From assembly GCA_021776525.1 (NCBI GenBank), contig JAJFFT010000005.1, forward strand, positions 350,443-414,442: 64,000 bases of DNA, read 5' to 3'. Below are positions 9,648 to 17,739 of the stretch, one piece after another. A model generated the notes under the pieces. It did no database searches and was not told where the DNA came from. It worked only from the letters and a program-made list of their open reading frames with translations. Within the stretch, counting starts at the first letter, position 1. Every line of letters starts with the position of its first letter. The position numbers were made by a program, and so were the translations under genes. Origin of the DNA: Robiginitomaculum sp. Lineage in GTDB: Bacteria > Pseudomonadota > Alphaproteobacteria > Caulobacterales > Maricaulaceae.

Positions 9648-10678
9648 TGACACAGTCAGAAACCGTTCTGGTCACCGGTGCAACCGGTTTTATTGCAAAA
9701 CATTGCATCAAAAAACTGCTTGATGAGGGCTATACGGTCCGTGCATCATTACGCACGCCCGGACGAGCCGACGACGTGCGAGCTGCCGTGGATCCAGAAG
9801 GCAAAGTCGGCGAGCGGTTGTCGTTCGTAACACTCAACCTCGACAGTGACGAAGGCTGGGACGATGCTATGCAGGGCTGCACCTATGTACAGCACGTGGC
9901 CTCGCCCTTCCCGCCCGAAGAGCCTGATCATGAAGACGAATTGATCATACCGGCGCGCGAAGGCGCTTTGCGGGCCTTAGGAGCCGCAGCAAAAGCAGGT
10001 GTAAAGCGTGTCGTGCTAACGTCGTCTGTGGCCTCTATTGCCTATGGCCGCACAGACAAACAAGAACGGGCCGAACAGTCCCGCGTGTTCAGCGAGGCCG
10101 ATTGGTCCGATGTGCAGGGGCCAATCAGCGCCTATGCCAAAAGCAAAACCCTGGCAGAACGTGCCGCATGGGATTTCATGAAAACCAGTGCAGCCGGGGC
10201 AATGGAATTGGCTGTCATCAATCCGGGCACCGTCTTGGGGCCATTGCTGGACAACAGCTTTTCCACATCAGGTCAGGTCATTTCACGCCTGATTGATGGC
10301 AAGGTTCCGGCCTGTCCACGCCTGAACTGGAGCGTGATTGACGTGCGTGACGTGGCCAGTGCCCATTTTGAGGCCATGATAAGGCCTCAGGCCGCTGGCA
10401 AACGCTTCATACTGGTTTCTGATAATGCATGGATGCTGGATATTTCTAAAATTCTGGCCAAGGCTGGCTATAAAAGCCCGAAACGGGCTTTGCCCGACTT
10501 TGTTCTGCGTCTGATGGCCGTGTTTGATAAAACCTTGCGCATGACCGTGCATGGCTTGGGCAAGCATACCCTGATGGATAATTCAGCTCTGCGCAAAGAT
10601 TTGGGGATAACTCCCTATACAGTCGAAGAAATGTCGATCGCTATGGCCAAAACCATGCGCGAATTTGATGCCGTGTAA
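9647..10678 (+). CDS. extended SDR, dihydroflavonol-4-reductase/aldehyde-reductase-like
   Basis: 343-residue NAD(P)-dependent oxidoreductase. It shows the Rossmann fingerprint TGATGFIAKH near residue 11, an Arg-containing second strand (RASLRTP) suggesting NADPH, catalytic SSVASIAY, and YAKSK with the active-site Tyr and Lys. The pattern matches dihydroflavonol-4-reductase-like enzymes that reduce aldehydes or ketones or act on sterol-like substrates; the substrate is unknown. It is translationally coupled to the secreted duplicated protein upstream and converges with the TetR gene. Confidence 0.85.
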   Translation: MTQSETVLVTGATGFIAKHCIKKLLDEGYTVRASLRTPGRADDVRAAVDPEGKVGERLSFVTLNLDSDEGWDDAMQGCTYVQHVASPFPPEEPDHEDELIIPAREGALRALGAAAKAGVKRVVLTSSVASIAYGRTDKQERAEQSRVFSEADWSDVQGPISAYAKSKTLAERAAWDFMKTSAAGAMELAVINPGTVLGPLLDNSFSTSGQVISRLIDGKVPACPRLNWSVIDVRDVASAHFEAMIRPQAAGKRFILVSDNAWMLDISKILAKAGYKSPKRALPDFVLRLMAVFDKTLRMTVHGLGKHTLMDNSALRKDLGITPYTVEEMSIAMAKTMREFDAV

Positions 10679-10701
10679 TTGGCAAACAGGGGTTTATCCA
10701 C

Positions 10702-11265
10702 TTACTTCAACAGCATTTTGACCATTTTTGCGGCCACATAAAACGGCGCTTTGCTTTTGCTGGCCCGCGACAATACCCAAGCCCCTTCTAAGCCAATGAT
10801 CAAGGCCTGCGCCAGTTCCGATGATTGTTTATCATGGCCGTATTGACGGGCAATCTTCTGCACTGTTTCAACCCAGCTGGTGAAGACATGCTGGCTAGCT
10901 TTGGTCAGCACAGTATTTTGTGGCGTTTTTTCCAGGTGGACCGTTGTGATGGGGCATCCGGCCTGCCAGCCAGATTTTTCAAACCAATCAGCAATCATGC
11001 TCGCAACTTGATCAACGCCATCGGCAAAGGTTTTAGCCCCTGCAAACCCGCCTTCCAGCATTGTTCTGATTTCTTCGCCGGTTAAACGCACGGTTTCATC
11101 GGCCAACTGCTCCTTTCCCTCTGGAAAGTAATAATAAAATGAGCCGCGCGGTGTCCCGCTTTCGCTAATGATCTGGCTCACCCCAGATGCGCTATACCCT
11201 TGGTGTTGAAAGAGTTTGGACGCACTGCGGATCAGTTTGAGCCTGTGATTGCTTTTTTCTGGCAT
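10702..11265 (-). CDS. TetR-family repressor of the LmrA/YxaF type
   Basis: 187 residues. The N-terminal helix-turn-helix (about 8-55) contains SGTPRGSFYYYFPEGKEQLA, the signature of the LmrA/YxaF subgroup. The C-terminal ligand-binding part ends with EGAWVLSRASKSKAPF. It is divergent from a zinc alcohol dehydrogenase gene, and the 100-base gap contains a perfect palindrome. It therefore most likely represses that dehydrogenase and itself, responding to a small hydrophobic compound. Confidence 0.9.
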   Translation of the reverse strand: MPEKSNHRLKLIRSASKLFQHQGYSASGVSQIISESGTPRGSFYYYFPEGKEQLADETVRLTGEEIRTMLEGGFAGAKTFADGVDQVASMIADWFEKSGWQAGCPITTVHLEKTPQNTVLTKASQHVFTSWVETVQKIARQYGHDKQSSELAQALIIGLEGAWVLSRASKSKAPFYVAAKMVKMLLK

Positions 11266-11315
11266 TGTGAACCCTGTTTTTGCTGTGAATGATTTAGCGC
11301 TTGTATGGTGATCAG

Positions 11316-11327
11316 TCTATATATAGA
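11316..11327. promoter_or_regulatory. candidate TetR operator palindrome
   Basis: TCTATATATAGA is a perfect 12-base palindrome lying between the divergent TetR and dehydrogenase genes. Outer half-sites TGTATG (11302-11307) and CATACA (11343-11348) flank it. LmrA/YxaF operators are AT-rich with a TCTATAT core, so the match is suggestive. Confidence 0.5.
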
Positions 11328-11365
11328 AATTATAACGAACGTCATACATATAGTGAGTGGGCATT

Positions 11366-12430
11366 ATGCAAAACCAATTAAATTTTATGGGAAAAGGTAA
11401 GTTGGAATGGAGGGAGGTGCCTCTACCCAGCTTGCCAGACGATGATGCCGTTATTGTACGCCCGTTAACGGTTACAACATGTGACTTTGACGGATTAGTG
11501 ATTCAAGGCTTGGTTCCAATCAAAGGCCCAAAGCCTTTTGGCCATGAGGGCGAAGGTGTTATCACTAATGTTGGTGATAATGTGAAGCGTTTCAAAATCG
11601 GCGACCGGGTTGTGATGCCCTGGAAAATCGCCTGCGGCCATTGCACCCCTTGTGGGCGTGGTCATACCGCACAATGCGAGAGCGTCCCGCCAGAAGACTG
11701 TTATAGCTGGGGCGAGAACGCCAATATATGGGGCGGATTTGTCTCGGATGGGGTTATTGTCCCTTGGGCAGATCATATGCTCACCCATATGCCAGAAGGT
11801 GCAGACCCGATCCTGATTGCTGGTGTGGCGGATAACATTACTGATGGCTGGCGCGCCGTTGGTCCGCACTTGAAAGAGCGCCCCGGCGGCACAGTTTTGG
11901 TGGCCGCCATAGCGGCGCCTGGCAGTATTGCTCTATATGCCGCCGGCTGGGCGGTGGCATTGGGTGCAAAACGCGTTGTTTATGCCGATTATGATCAGGG
12001 GCGTCTGGAATGTGCGGCGCAGATGGGTGCTGAACCCATGGACCTGAACACATCGTCATTGCGCTCTTTAAAGCCACATTTAGGCAGCATGAAGGGAGGG
12101 TTTGACATCACCGTAGACGGCGGGGGAAACCCCGCAGCATTAACCGAATTGATTTATCTGACGGCGCGGGCTGGAGTCTGCGTATCAACTGGTGGGTTGA
12201 TGTATTATGGCAATGAAGTGCCCTTCCCGGTCTTTGATATGTATCGAAAGTCCATGAGCTTCCATACCGGTTGGGTGCATACGCAGATGATTATTGATGA
12301 GCCTTTGGCGCTTATACATGAAGGTGTATTTGACCCCAGCCCCGTCACCACAGTTGTTGTCGATTGGGAAGATGCCATTGATCCCCTGCTCGCCCCTTTT
12401 ACCAAAGTGATAATTCGCCGCGACAAATGA
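11366..12430 (+). CDS. zinc-dependent alcohol dehydrogenase (MDR superfamily)
   Basis: 354-residue medium-chain dehydrogenase. The catalytic zinc site is visible as TTCDFDG and FGHEGEG, and the structural zinc loop as CGHCTPCGRGHTAQC. The cofactor fold follows around 165-210 and ends in VVYADYDQGR, where the acidic residue after the strand suggests NAD+. I chose the ATG at 11366 because GAGTGG lies 5 bases upstream; a GTG three codons earlier is possible. The gene stands alone opposite the TetR regulator, suggesting induction by its own substrate or a toxic alcohol/aldehyde. Confidence 0.88.
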   Translation: MQNQLNFMGKGKLEWREVPLPSLPDDDAVIVRPLTVTTCDFDGLVIQGLVPIKGPKPFGHEGEGVITNVGDNVKRFKIGDRVVMPWKIACGHCTPCGRGHTAQCESVPPEDCYSWGENANIWGGFVSDGVIVPWADHMLTHMPEGADPILIAGVADNITDGWRAVGPHLKERPGGTVLVAAIAAPGSIALYAAGWAVALGAKRVVYADYDQGRLECAAQMGAEPMDLNTSSLRSLKPHLGSMKGGFDITVDGGGNPAALTELIYLTARAGVCVSTGGLMYYGNEVPFPVFDMYRKSMSFHTGWVHTQMIIDEPLALIHEGVFDPSPVTTVVVDWEDAIDPLLAPFTKVIIRRDK

Positions 12431-12465
12431 GTTTTGAGCGCCTAGAAACCAAATGCGGATAATAC

Positions 12466-12500
12466 TTGACCGTTTATATATGGATATGTTATATCCGTAT
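12466..12500 (+). promoter_or_regulatory. Rrf2 promoter with overlapping operator dyad
   Basis: TTGACC at 12466-12471, then 17 bases, then TTATAT at 12489-12494. The perfect inverted repeat GGATAT-GTT-ATATCC (12482-12496) covers the -10 element and extends to 9 of 10 matching bases per arm. This places transcription start at or within a few bases of the ATG at 12502, so the message looks leaderless, and the placement suits autorepression. Confidence 0.65.
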
Positions 12501-12501
12501 T

Positions 12502-12990
12502 ATGAAATTAAACGAAGGCATAGAATGGGCCATCCATTGTTTAAGCGTTCTGGCATACCTGCCGGAAGGTAAAGCCCTGCCCGCAAAGAAGCTCGCAGGT
12601 TTTTTTGACCTGCCAGAGCATTACCTTGCAAAACACCTGCAAAGCCTGTCACAGGCAAAGTTGGTCAAAAGCATCAAAGGTCCGGGCGGAGGCTATCGCC
12701 TTTCTCGTCCGGCTCCGGATATTACCGTGCTGGATATTGTGCAAGCTATTGATGGCAAAACGCCACATTTCCAATGCACAGAAATCCGCCGCCGTGGACC
12801 ATCCGGGGTTCCTGATGAATGTTATCAAAAACCGTGTGGCATAGCGCGCACGATGTGGCGTGCTGAAAAGGCCTGGCGTGATGAGCTGGCCCGCGTCTCT
12901 TTGCAGGATATTTTGCAAATTGGCGCCGAAGAAACACCGCAATTGCAAATTGAGAAATCTCTGGACTGGTTTGGACAAGTAATACAATGA
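12502..12990 (+). CDS. Rrf2-family regulator with three candidate Fe-S cysteines
   Basis: 162-residue winged-helix regulator. The DNA-binding half carries LPEHYLAKHLQSLSQAKLVKS and GPGGGYRLSRP, both Rrf2 hallmarks. Three cysteines follow: FQCTEIRRRGP, then DEC and KPC (spacing x14 and x4), fitting the Fe-S or redox-sensing cysteines of this family. The ATG at 12502 is chosen because homology begins there (MKLNEGIEWAIHCL) and an upstream in-frame ATG would run through the promoter. There is no ribosome-binding site, consistent with a leaderless message. The gene overlaps the next by four bases (ATGA), linking the regulator to the cytochrome-like protein. Confidence 0.88.
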   Translation: MKLNEGIEWAIHCLSVLAYLPEGKALPAKKLAGFFDLPEHYLAKHLQSLSQAKLVKSIKGPGGGYRLSRPAPDITVLDIVQAIDGKTPHFQCTEIRRRGPSGVPDECYQKPCGIARTMWRAEKAWRDELARVSLQDILQIGAEETPQLQIEKSLDWFGQVIQ

Positions 12991-13679
12991 CTGATGCAAC
13001 ACTCGACACACCCTCAACACGCAGAATAACCGTACGCAGCCTGCACAAGGCTAGCGCCATCGTGCTGTTAACATTTGTGTTTTTTCATCTTACAAACCAT
13101 TTGAGCGGTCTGTTTGGCATACTAGTCTATAATGCGGTTCAGGACACGTTTCGGGTTGTTTACCGGTTTTTGCCTATTGAAATTCTGCTTTTGCTGATCA
13201 TTTCAATGCAAGTTGTCTTTGGAGTGGTCTTGCTGGTCCGCTCTTTGCGCCGTGGCCGCCCAAAAGGGTTCTGGTCATGGGCCCAAGTCCTCTCTGGCGG
13301 TATATTTGCCTTTTTCATGGTCGAACATCTTTATGCGCTCTATATGGCGCGTATTAAATTTGCTCTGGAGACAGACTTTTACTGGCCAGCTTCGGTGATG
13401 AGCGGCGCCCCCTTTACCTACTACTTTATCCCATATTATTTCCTCGGCGTACTGGCCATCATGACACATATTGGTGTCGGCATGCGCTATTGGGCTATCG
13501 ATGCGGGCCGCCCCGCTCTGGGTGATCGCCTTGGCTTTGGTTTTATGATTGCAGGCGCAGCCATAGGTGCAGCCATCATTCCCATGCTCACAGGCGCACT
13601 GTTCCCGATCGAGATGCCCCCGGAATGGCTGAACTATCTGCGCTATTTCCTTCCCGGTTACACACCAAACGCTGGATGA
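12987..13679 (+). CDS. cytochrome-b-like multi-helix membrane protein
   Basis: 230 residues with about five hydrophobic helices, near 24-48, 62-84, 95-118, 148-170 and 180-203. Histidines sit where a heme-binding bundle would need them: FFHLTNHLSG in helix 1, MVEHLYALY in helix 3 and IMTHIGVGMRYW in helix 4. The last resembles the H-x3-G-x-R segment of SdhC/fumarate-reductase cytochrome b. No SdhA, SdhB or SdhD partner is nearby. It is translationally coupled to the Rrf2 regulator, so it is probably controlled by redox, iron or NO signals. Heme binding is inferred, not shown. Confidence 0.65.
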   Translation: MTDATLDTPSTRRITVRSLHKASAIVLLTFVFFHLTNHLSGLFGILVYNAVQDTFRVVYRFLPIEILLLLIISMQVVFGVVLLVRSLRRGRPKGFWSWAQVLSGGIFAFFMVEHLYALYMARIKFALETDFYWPASVMSGAPFTYYFIPYYFLGVLAIMTHIGVGMRYWAIDAGRPALGDRLGFGFMIAGAAIGAAIIPMLTGALFPIEMPPEWLNYLRYFLPGYTPNAG

Positions 13680-13852
13680 ATAGTGATTATGGATATGTGC
13701 CAGTCACAGCTTCGGCTTGCTGACTAGGTTGCCCGTCAAAGAAACACTTTGCCCAACCTTAAACGCCTACTGCAAGAGGGAGCTTGCAATAACCGGCACC
13801 ATGCGTGACTTTGCGGGCTGAACGTTGGAAACGCCCCTTGGAGTGCCTTGTT

Positions 13853-15019
13853 ATGTCTTTGAATGAAACCCAGATTGCCACCTTGTCCCGTCAGGGTGTC
13901 GCGGCATTGCAAAGCGGCAAAGCCAGCGAGGCACGGAAGCATTTTGAAGACATTATCGCCGCAACGAAGAAAAGTCCCGGTGCTTATCTGGGCCTGGCCT
14001 ATGCCTGCAATCAACTCAACGACGCCGAGGGCATGCAAAGCGCGTTGGAAAGCGTTCTGGATATGGAGCCGGCCAACATTCATGCACTCACGCTGAAGGC
14101 CGACTATCTGCAGATCAGTGGCCATAAACGCCAGGCTCTCGAATTTTATCAGGGCGCACTGACCTCTGCATCACGCCTTGCGGTTGTTCCACAGGACATG
14201 CATGCCGGTCTTGAGCGCGCTCAGCGGGCGGTACAGGCCTCTGCGGCTGAATATGCAGACTATATGACCAAAGCCATGCACGAAAAGGGCGTTGACCTTG
14301 CTCGCACCCACCCGCGCTTTGCCATGTCATTTGATCTGGCTATCGGCAAGCGGGAGCTGCACCTGCAACAACCATCGCGTTATTATTATCCTGAACTGCC
14401 TCAAATTCAGTTTTATGACAAAAACGACTTTGATTGGGCCAGCGATATAGAAGCGGCAACCGATGATATACGTGAAGAGCTGATGGCGGTTCTGCGCGAA
14501 GATAGCGACTTTCCGCCCTATCTGGCAAACGTCGAAAGCGTTCCACACTTGAATGATCGGCAATTGATTGACAACCCAGCTTGGGGGGCGTTTTTTTTCT
14601 GGAAGAATGGGCCTTTTGACACAAATAATGCGGCACGATGTCCGAAAACACTGGCGGCTTTGGAAAAAGCCCCGCTGCCGCATATTACCAACCATACGCC
14701 GAGTGCTCTATTCTCTTTGCTCAAGGCCGAAACCCGTATCCCACCACATAATGGCATGTTGAATACACGCCTGATTTGCCATCTGCCGCTGATTGTTCCC
14801 AAAGATTGCGGCGCTTTGCGTGTCGGCAATGAGGAACGGCCATGGGTAGAGGGCGAATTGATGATTTTTGATGATTCAATCCGTCATGAAGCTTGGAATG
14901 ACAGCGGAAAAACCCGCGTAGTTCTGTTGTTTGACATCTGGCGGCCTGAGCTGTCTTTGGAAGAGCGCGAGCTGATCACCACCATGCTTGAATCAGCAGA
15001 TGCGTATAACTCTGCCTGA
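13853..15019 (+). CDS. TPR protein with aspartyl/asparaginyl beta-hydroxylase domain
   Basis: 388 residues. The first ~130 form tetratricopeptide-like repeats (GVAALQSGKASEARKHFEDI, GAYLGLAYACNQLNDAEGM, HALTLKADYLQISGHKRQAL). Residues about 205-370 are a 2-oxoglutarate/iron dioxygenase of the Asp/Asn beta-hydroxylase type, with metal histidines in IPPHNGMLNTRLICHLPL and FDDSIRHEAWN. The target is unknown; the repeats probably present a protein or lipid substrate. The start at 13853 follows GGAG by 10 bases, and the hydrophilic N-terminus makes it cytoplasmic. The gene seems monocistronic. Confidence 0.88.
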   Translation: MSLNETQIATLSRQGVAALQSGKASEARKHFEDIIAATKKSPGAYLGLAYACNQLNDAEGMQSALESVLDMEPANIHALTLKADYLQISGHKRQALEFYQGALTSASRLAVVPQDMHAGLERAQRAVQASAAEYADYMTKAMHEKGVDLARTHPRFAMSFDLAIGKRELHLQQPSRYYYPELPQIQFYDKNDFDWASDIEAATDDIREELMAVLREDSDFPPYLANVESVPHLNDRQLIDNPAWGAFFFWKNGPFDTNNAARCPKTLAALEKAPLPHITNHTPSALFSLLKAETRIPPHNGMLNTRLICHLPLIVPKDCGALRVGNEERPWVEGELMIFDDSIRHEAWNDSGKTRVVLLFDIWRPELSLEERELITTMLESADAYNSA

Positions 15020-15079
15020 CGGAATTGCTTCTCTGACCCGACTTCACTGGCCTTTATCCGCCTGAGGTGAAAAATTGGT

Positions 15080-15108
15080 TTGCAATTCACTTGGATTTCG
15101 ACTAATAG
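15080..15108 (+). promoter_or_regulatory. candidate promoter of the cold-shock gene
   Basis: TTGCAA (15080-15085), 17 bases, TAATAG (15103-15108). If used, it gives a 5' leader of about 190 bases before the cold-shock ATG, in line with the long leaders of this gene family. Confidence 0.4.
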
Positions 15109-15251
15109 CGATCCCGGATTACGTCATCGCTCCCTTCTGAGGACACGACTTTGGAATTTCTACAAAGGTACCGGTCATTTTCGAACCTTCCTCTTATGTT
15201 TCTAAAGCTCAAAAACACCTTCACACACGGACTTTTACGAATTCTTTTTTT

Positions 15252-15273
15252 CCCAATTCGTTGGGATTTTTTT
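15252..15273 (+). terminator. UUCG hairpin with U-run in the cold-shock leader
   Basis: CCCAA-TTCG-TTGGG followed by A and seven T: a short stem capped by the very stable UUCG tetraloop and ending in a U-run. It lies about 30 bases before the cold-shock start codon, so it looks like an attenuator inside the leader rather than the end of a gene. Confidence 0.55.
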
Positions 15274-15303
15274 GTGCAGTATAGAAATTAAGGAAACTGA
15301 CAA

Positions 15304-15510
15304 ATGGCAAACGGTACAGTCAAATGGTTTAACGCCACCAAAGGTTATGGTTTTATTGCTCCCGATGATGGTGGAAAAGACGTGTTTGTACACATTTCTG
15401 CCCTCGAACAAGCTGGCATTGCCGGCCTGAATGACGGACAGAAAGTCAGCTATGAAATCACCAGCAACCGTGGCAAAGACGCTGCGTCCAACGTGCAACT
15501 GCTCGACTAA
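15304..15510 (+). CDS. CspA-family cold-shock protein
   Basis: 68-residue single-stranded nucleic-acid chaperone. RNP1 (KGYGFIAPDDG) and RNP2 (DVFVHISAL) are both intact, and length is typical. The message would have a long structured leader with a terminator-like UUCG hairpin just upstream of AGGA (15291-15294), suggesting control of transcript completion or translation at low temperature. A strong terminator follows at 15561. Which csp paralogue this is cannot be decided. Confidence 0.96.
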   Translation: MANGTVKWFNATKGYGFIAPDDGGKDVFVHISALEQAGIAGLNDGQKVSYEITSNRGKDAASNVQLLD

Positions 15511-15560
15511 TACGAGCTAGCACCGCGAAGAGGATCACACCTCTTTGGTGACAGTATCTT

Positions 15561-15597
15561 GAACGCGCGCAAGCCTTCTGGTTTGCGCGCGTTCTTG
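15561..15597 (+). terminator. intrinsic terminator after the cold-shock gene
   Basis: GAACGCGCGCAA pairs over 12 bases with TTGCGCGCGTTC around a 10-base loop and is followed by TTGTAT. It lies 50 bases past the stop and ends just before the convergent amidase gene. Confidence 0.75.
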
Positions 15598-15613
15598 TAT
15601 TCAAAGCCAAAAA

Positions 15614-17083
15614 CTATGCTGGCGGAGCGACAAACCCGCCATACACCCGGCCCAATTTTTCAGCAAAGTCCATACAGCTTTTATCGTGCAGATAAGGCCC
15701 AACAATTTGAACCGCTGCTGGTAATCCATCTGATGATAGCCCAAGCGGCGCAACTGTTGCCGGAAGATAGCTTGCACCGGCAAGTCCAGGCCAGACAAAG
15801 AGATCCAGATAGCTGCGTGTGACCCCATCAATATCCAGCTTGCGTTTAACGACACTGCCCTTGGTCACATGTGGAAAAGCATTAGTGGGCAAAACAGGCA
15901 TGAGCACAATATCGTAATCTTTGAAGAACGTATCCCAACTGGCCCGTAAATGTGCCCGTGCTTCGTTTTTCTCTATCCACTCTTTGGCCTGCTGTGTGGC
16001 GCCTTGTGCATAATCGGCCAAAGCCTCAGGAACCATGCCGAACTTGGCCGCAATTTTCAGTAAAGGCAGGGCCTTGCCCAGTTGCGAAAATGTCTGGGGC
16101 GGCAGCCCTGCTGCGGCAACTGCCGCCAACAGGCTGAAATAGATATCATGACTGCGTTCCATGGAAAACGACGGCCGGGCTTTGCGATCAACTTTAACTC
16201 CGGCCTTTTCAAGGGCATCGGCCATGTCTTCCAGTTTATCACGCAAAGCCCCCTGAACAGGGCAATATGGATCATCCAGCCAACAGGCGACGCGATAATC
16301 CTTCAATGCCTTGTGCCGCGCCTTTGGCAGCTTCATTGACCATGCTGCGGCCTCTCGTTCACTCGGTCCAGCCAATACGTCCATGGCCAGCATCAGATCC
16401 TGTGCACTGCGCGCCAAAGGCCCAGCCACTGCCAGATCGGCTTCGCTGAGCGTGCCCGGTGGCCCTGGTACATGGCCCGCCATGGGTATGGTGCGAAAGC
16501 TGGGCTTGTGTCCGTAAACACCGCACATGGCCGCTGGCACACGTATTGAGCCTGCCAGATCACTACCCAGCTCCAAAGGTGTCATTCGTGTTGCAAGCGC
16601 GGCTGCGGCGCCGCCAGAAGACCCACCGGCGGTGCGCGTTGCATCCCAGGGGTTATGCGTTTTCCCAAACAATGGGTTGTCGGTCTGAATATCAGCGGCA
16701 TAGGCTGGCAAATTGGTTTTCCCAAAAACAATGGCACCGGCGGCTTTGAGCCGCGCCACAGGGGCGGCGTCCGTTTTTGGAACATGATCTTCGTATTCCT
16801 GCGCCCCGGCCGTGGTGCGCAGCCCCTCGGTCTCCCAGCTATCTTTGATGGTCATTGGAAGTCCATGTAATGGCCCCCAATATTGGCCTTTGGCCAAGGC
16901 CGCATCGGCCTCTTTGGCGCGCGCCATGGCCCGATCTTCATCCAGCGTCACAACGGCGTTTACGGCATCATTGCGTGCGCTAACCTGATCTAGGTGGGCT
17001 TGTAACACCTCTACAGAACTTATCTTTTTGGATTTAATGTCTTTGATCAGCGCGGTTGCGCTTTTATCGGTCGGAGACGCCAT
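15614..17083 (-). CDS. amidase signature family hydrolase
   Basis: 489-residue member of the amidase signature family. The Ser-cisSer-Lys triad is in place: Lys in VFGKTNLPAYA (about 95), cis-Ser in GGSSGGAAAALA (about 145) and nucleophile Ser in LGSDLAGSIRVPA (about 168). The family includes fatty-amide hydrolases, 6-aminohexanoate-dimer hydrolases and GatA. It is not GatA, since gatC and gatB are absent and the C-terminus differs. Substrate unknown. The ATG at 17083 has AAGGG 7 bases upstream; earlier in-frame codons precede this site. It converges with the cold-shock gene. Confidence 0.88.
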   Translation of the reverse strand: MASPTDKSATALIKDIKSKKISSVEVLQAHLDQVSARNDAVNAVVTLDEDRAMARAKEADAALAKGQYWGPLHGLPMTIKDSWETEGLRTTAGAQEYEDHVPKTDAAPVARLKAAGAIVFGKTNLPAYAADIQTDNPLFGKTHNPWDATRTAGGSSGGAAAALATRMTPLELGSDLAGSIRVPAAMCGVYGHKPSFRTIPMAGHVPGPPGTLSEADLAVAGPLARSAQDLMLAMDVLAGPSEREAAAWSMKLPKARHKALKDYRVACWLDDPYCPVQGALRDKLEDMADALEKAGVKVDRKARPSFSMERSHDIYFSLLAAVAAAGLPPQTFSQLGKALPLLKIAAKFGMVPEALADYAQGATQQAKEWIEKNEARAHLRASWDTFFKDYDIVLMPVLPTNAFPHVTKGSVVKRKLDIDGVTRSYLDLFVWPGLAGASYLPATVAPLGLSSDGLPAAVQIVGPYLHDKSCMDFAEKLGRVYGGFVAPPA

Positions 17084-17245
17084 AGATTTACCCTTTTCTC
17101 TTTGCACCAAGTGTTGCAAATAAAGTCGGGGGCTGAAAAGAACTTATTTTATATTCTGGTAAAAATCACACTGCGGCGCAATGTCTCTGGTCATAGCCAC
17201 CTGTTACCCCCATATTCATAAGGCAAGCTTGCAACCCCGGAGGAT

Positions 17246-17737
17246 ATGATGAAATTCAAAACCATTATTGCCGCCATCAATGTTGATGATGATCTGGCGT
17301 CGGGTGTGCTGCATACAGCAGCCATGCTGGCAAAGCGTGACAATGCCGCGCTTTGGATCGTCGATGTGTGGCCCGACCTGCAATACGCTATGACGACGGG
17401 GATCGCCGACCCTCTTGGGGCCACGGCGATGCTGCCATCAGAGGCCAATCTAGAAGCTGATCGCAAAGCCAAGGCTGCACGACGTGACGAGCTGGAAAAA
17501 ACGGCTACAGAGCTTTACTCAAAAGCCCAAGGGCTGGTTCTGGATGGTGACCCTGCCGATCAGGTTGCAGAGTTTGCACGAGAAAAAGACGCGGACCTTA
17601 TCGTTGTAGGCACGCATCAAAAAGGAGCCTGGAAAGCTTTGCTGGACGGGGCGATATCGCGTGATATCGCGCGCGAAGCCCCATGCGCGATTTTCCTGGT
17701 TCCAAAATCGTTTGCGGAAAAAATTACCAGCGGCTGA
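17246..17737 (+). CDS. universal stress protein, UspA family
   Basis: 163-residue single-domain Usp. The C-terminal ATP-binding pattern is readable as VVGTHQKG then GAISRDIAREAPCAIFLV, matching G-x2-G-x9-G-S/T. The N-terminus (FKTIIAAINVDDDLASGVLHTAAMLAK) is standard. These proteins accumulate during starvation or stress and bind ATP; clients are unknown. It ends 2 bases from the stop of the convergent hypothetical gene. Confidence 0.9.
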   Translation: MMKFKTIIAAINVDDDLASGVLHTAAMLAKRDNAALWIVDVWPDLQYAMTTGIADPLGATAMLPSEANLEADRKAKAARRDELEKTATELYSKAQGLVLDGDPADQVAEFAREKDADLIVVGTHQKGAWKALLDGAISRDIAREAPCAIFLVPKSFAEKITSG

Positions 17738-17739
17738 TT

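Noticed and set aside
13702..13725. Imperfect hairpin with a TTCG loop after the cytochrome-like gene
   Set aside because: The stem AGTCA/TGACT plus AGC/GCT is interrupted and has no following U-run, so I do not call it a terminator.
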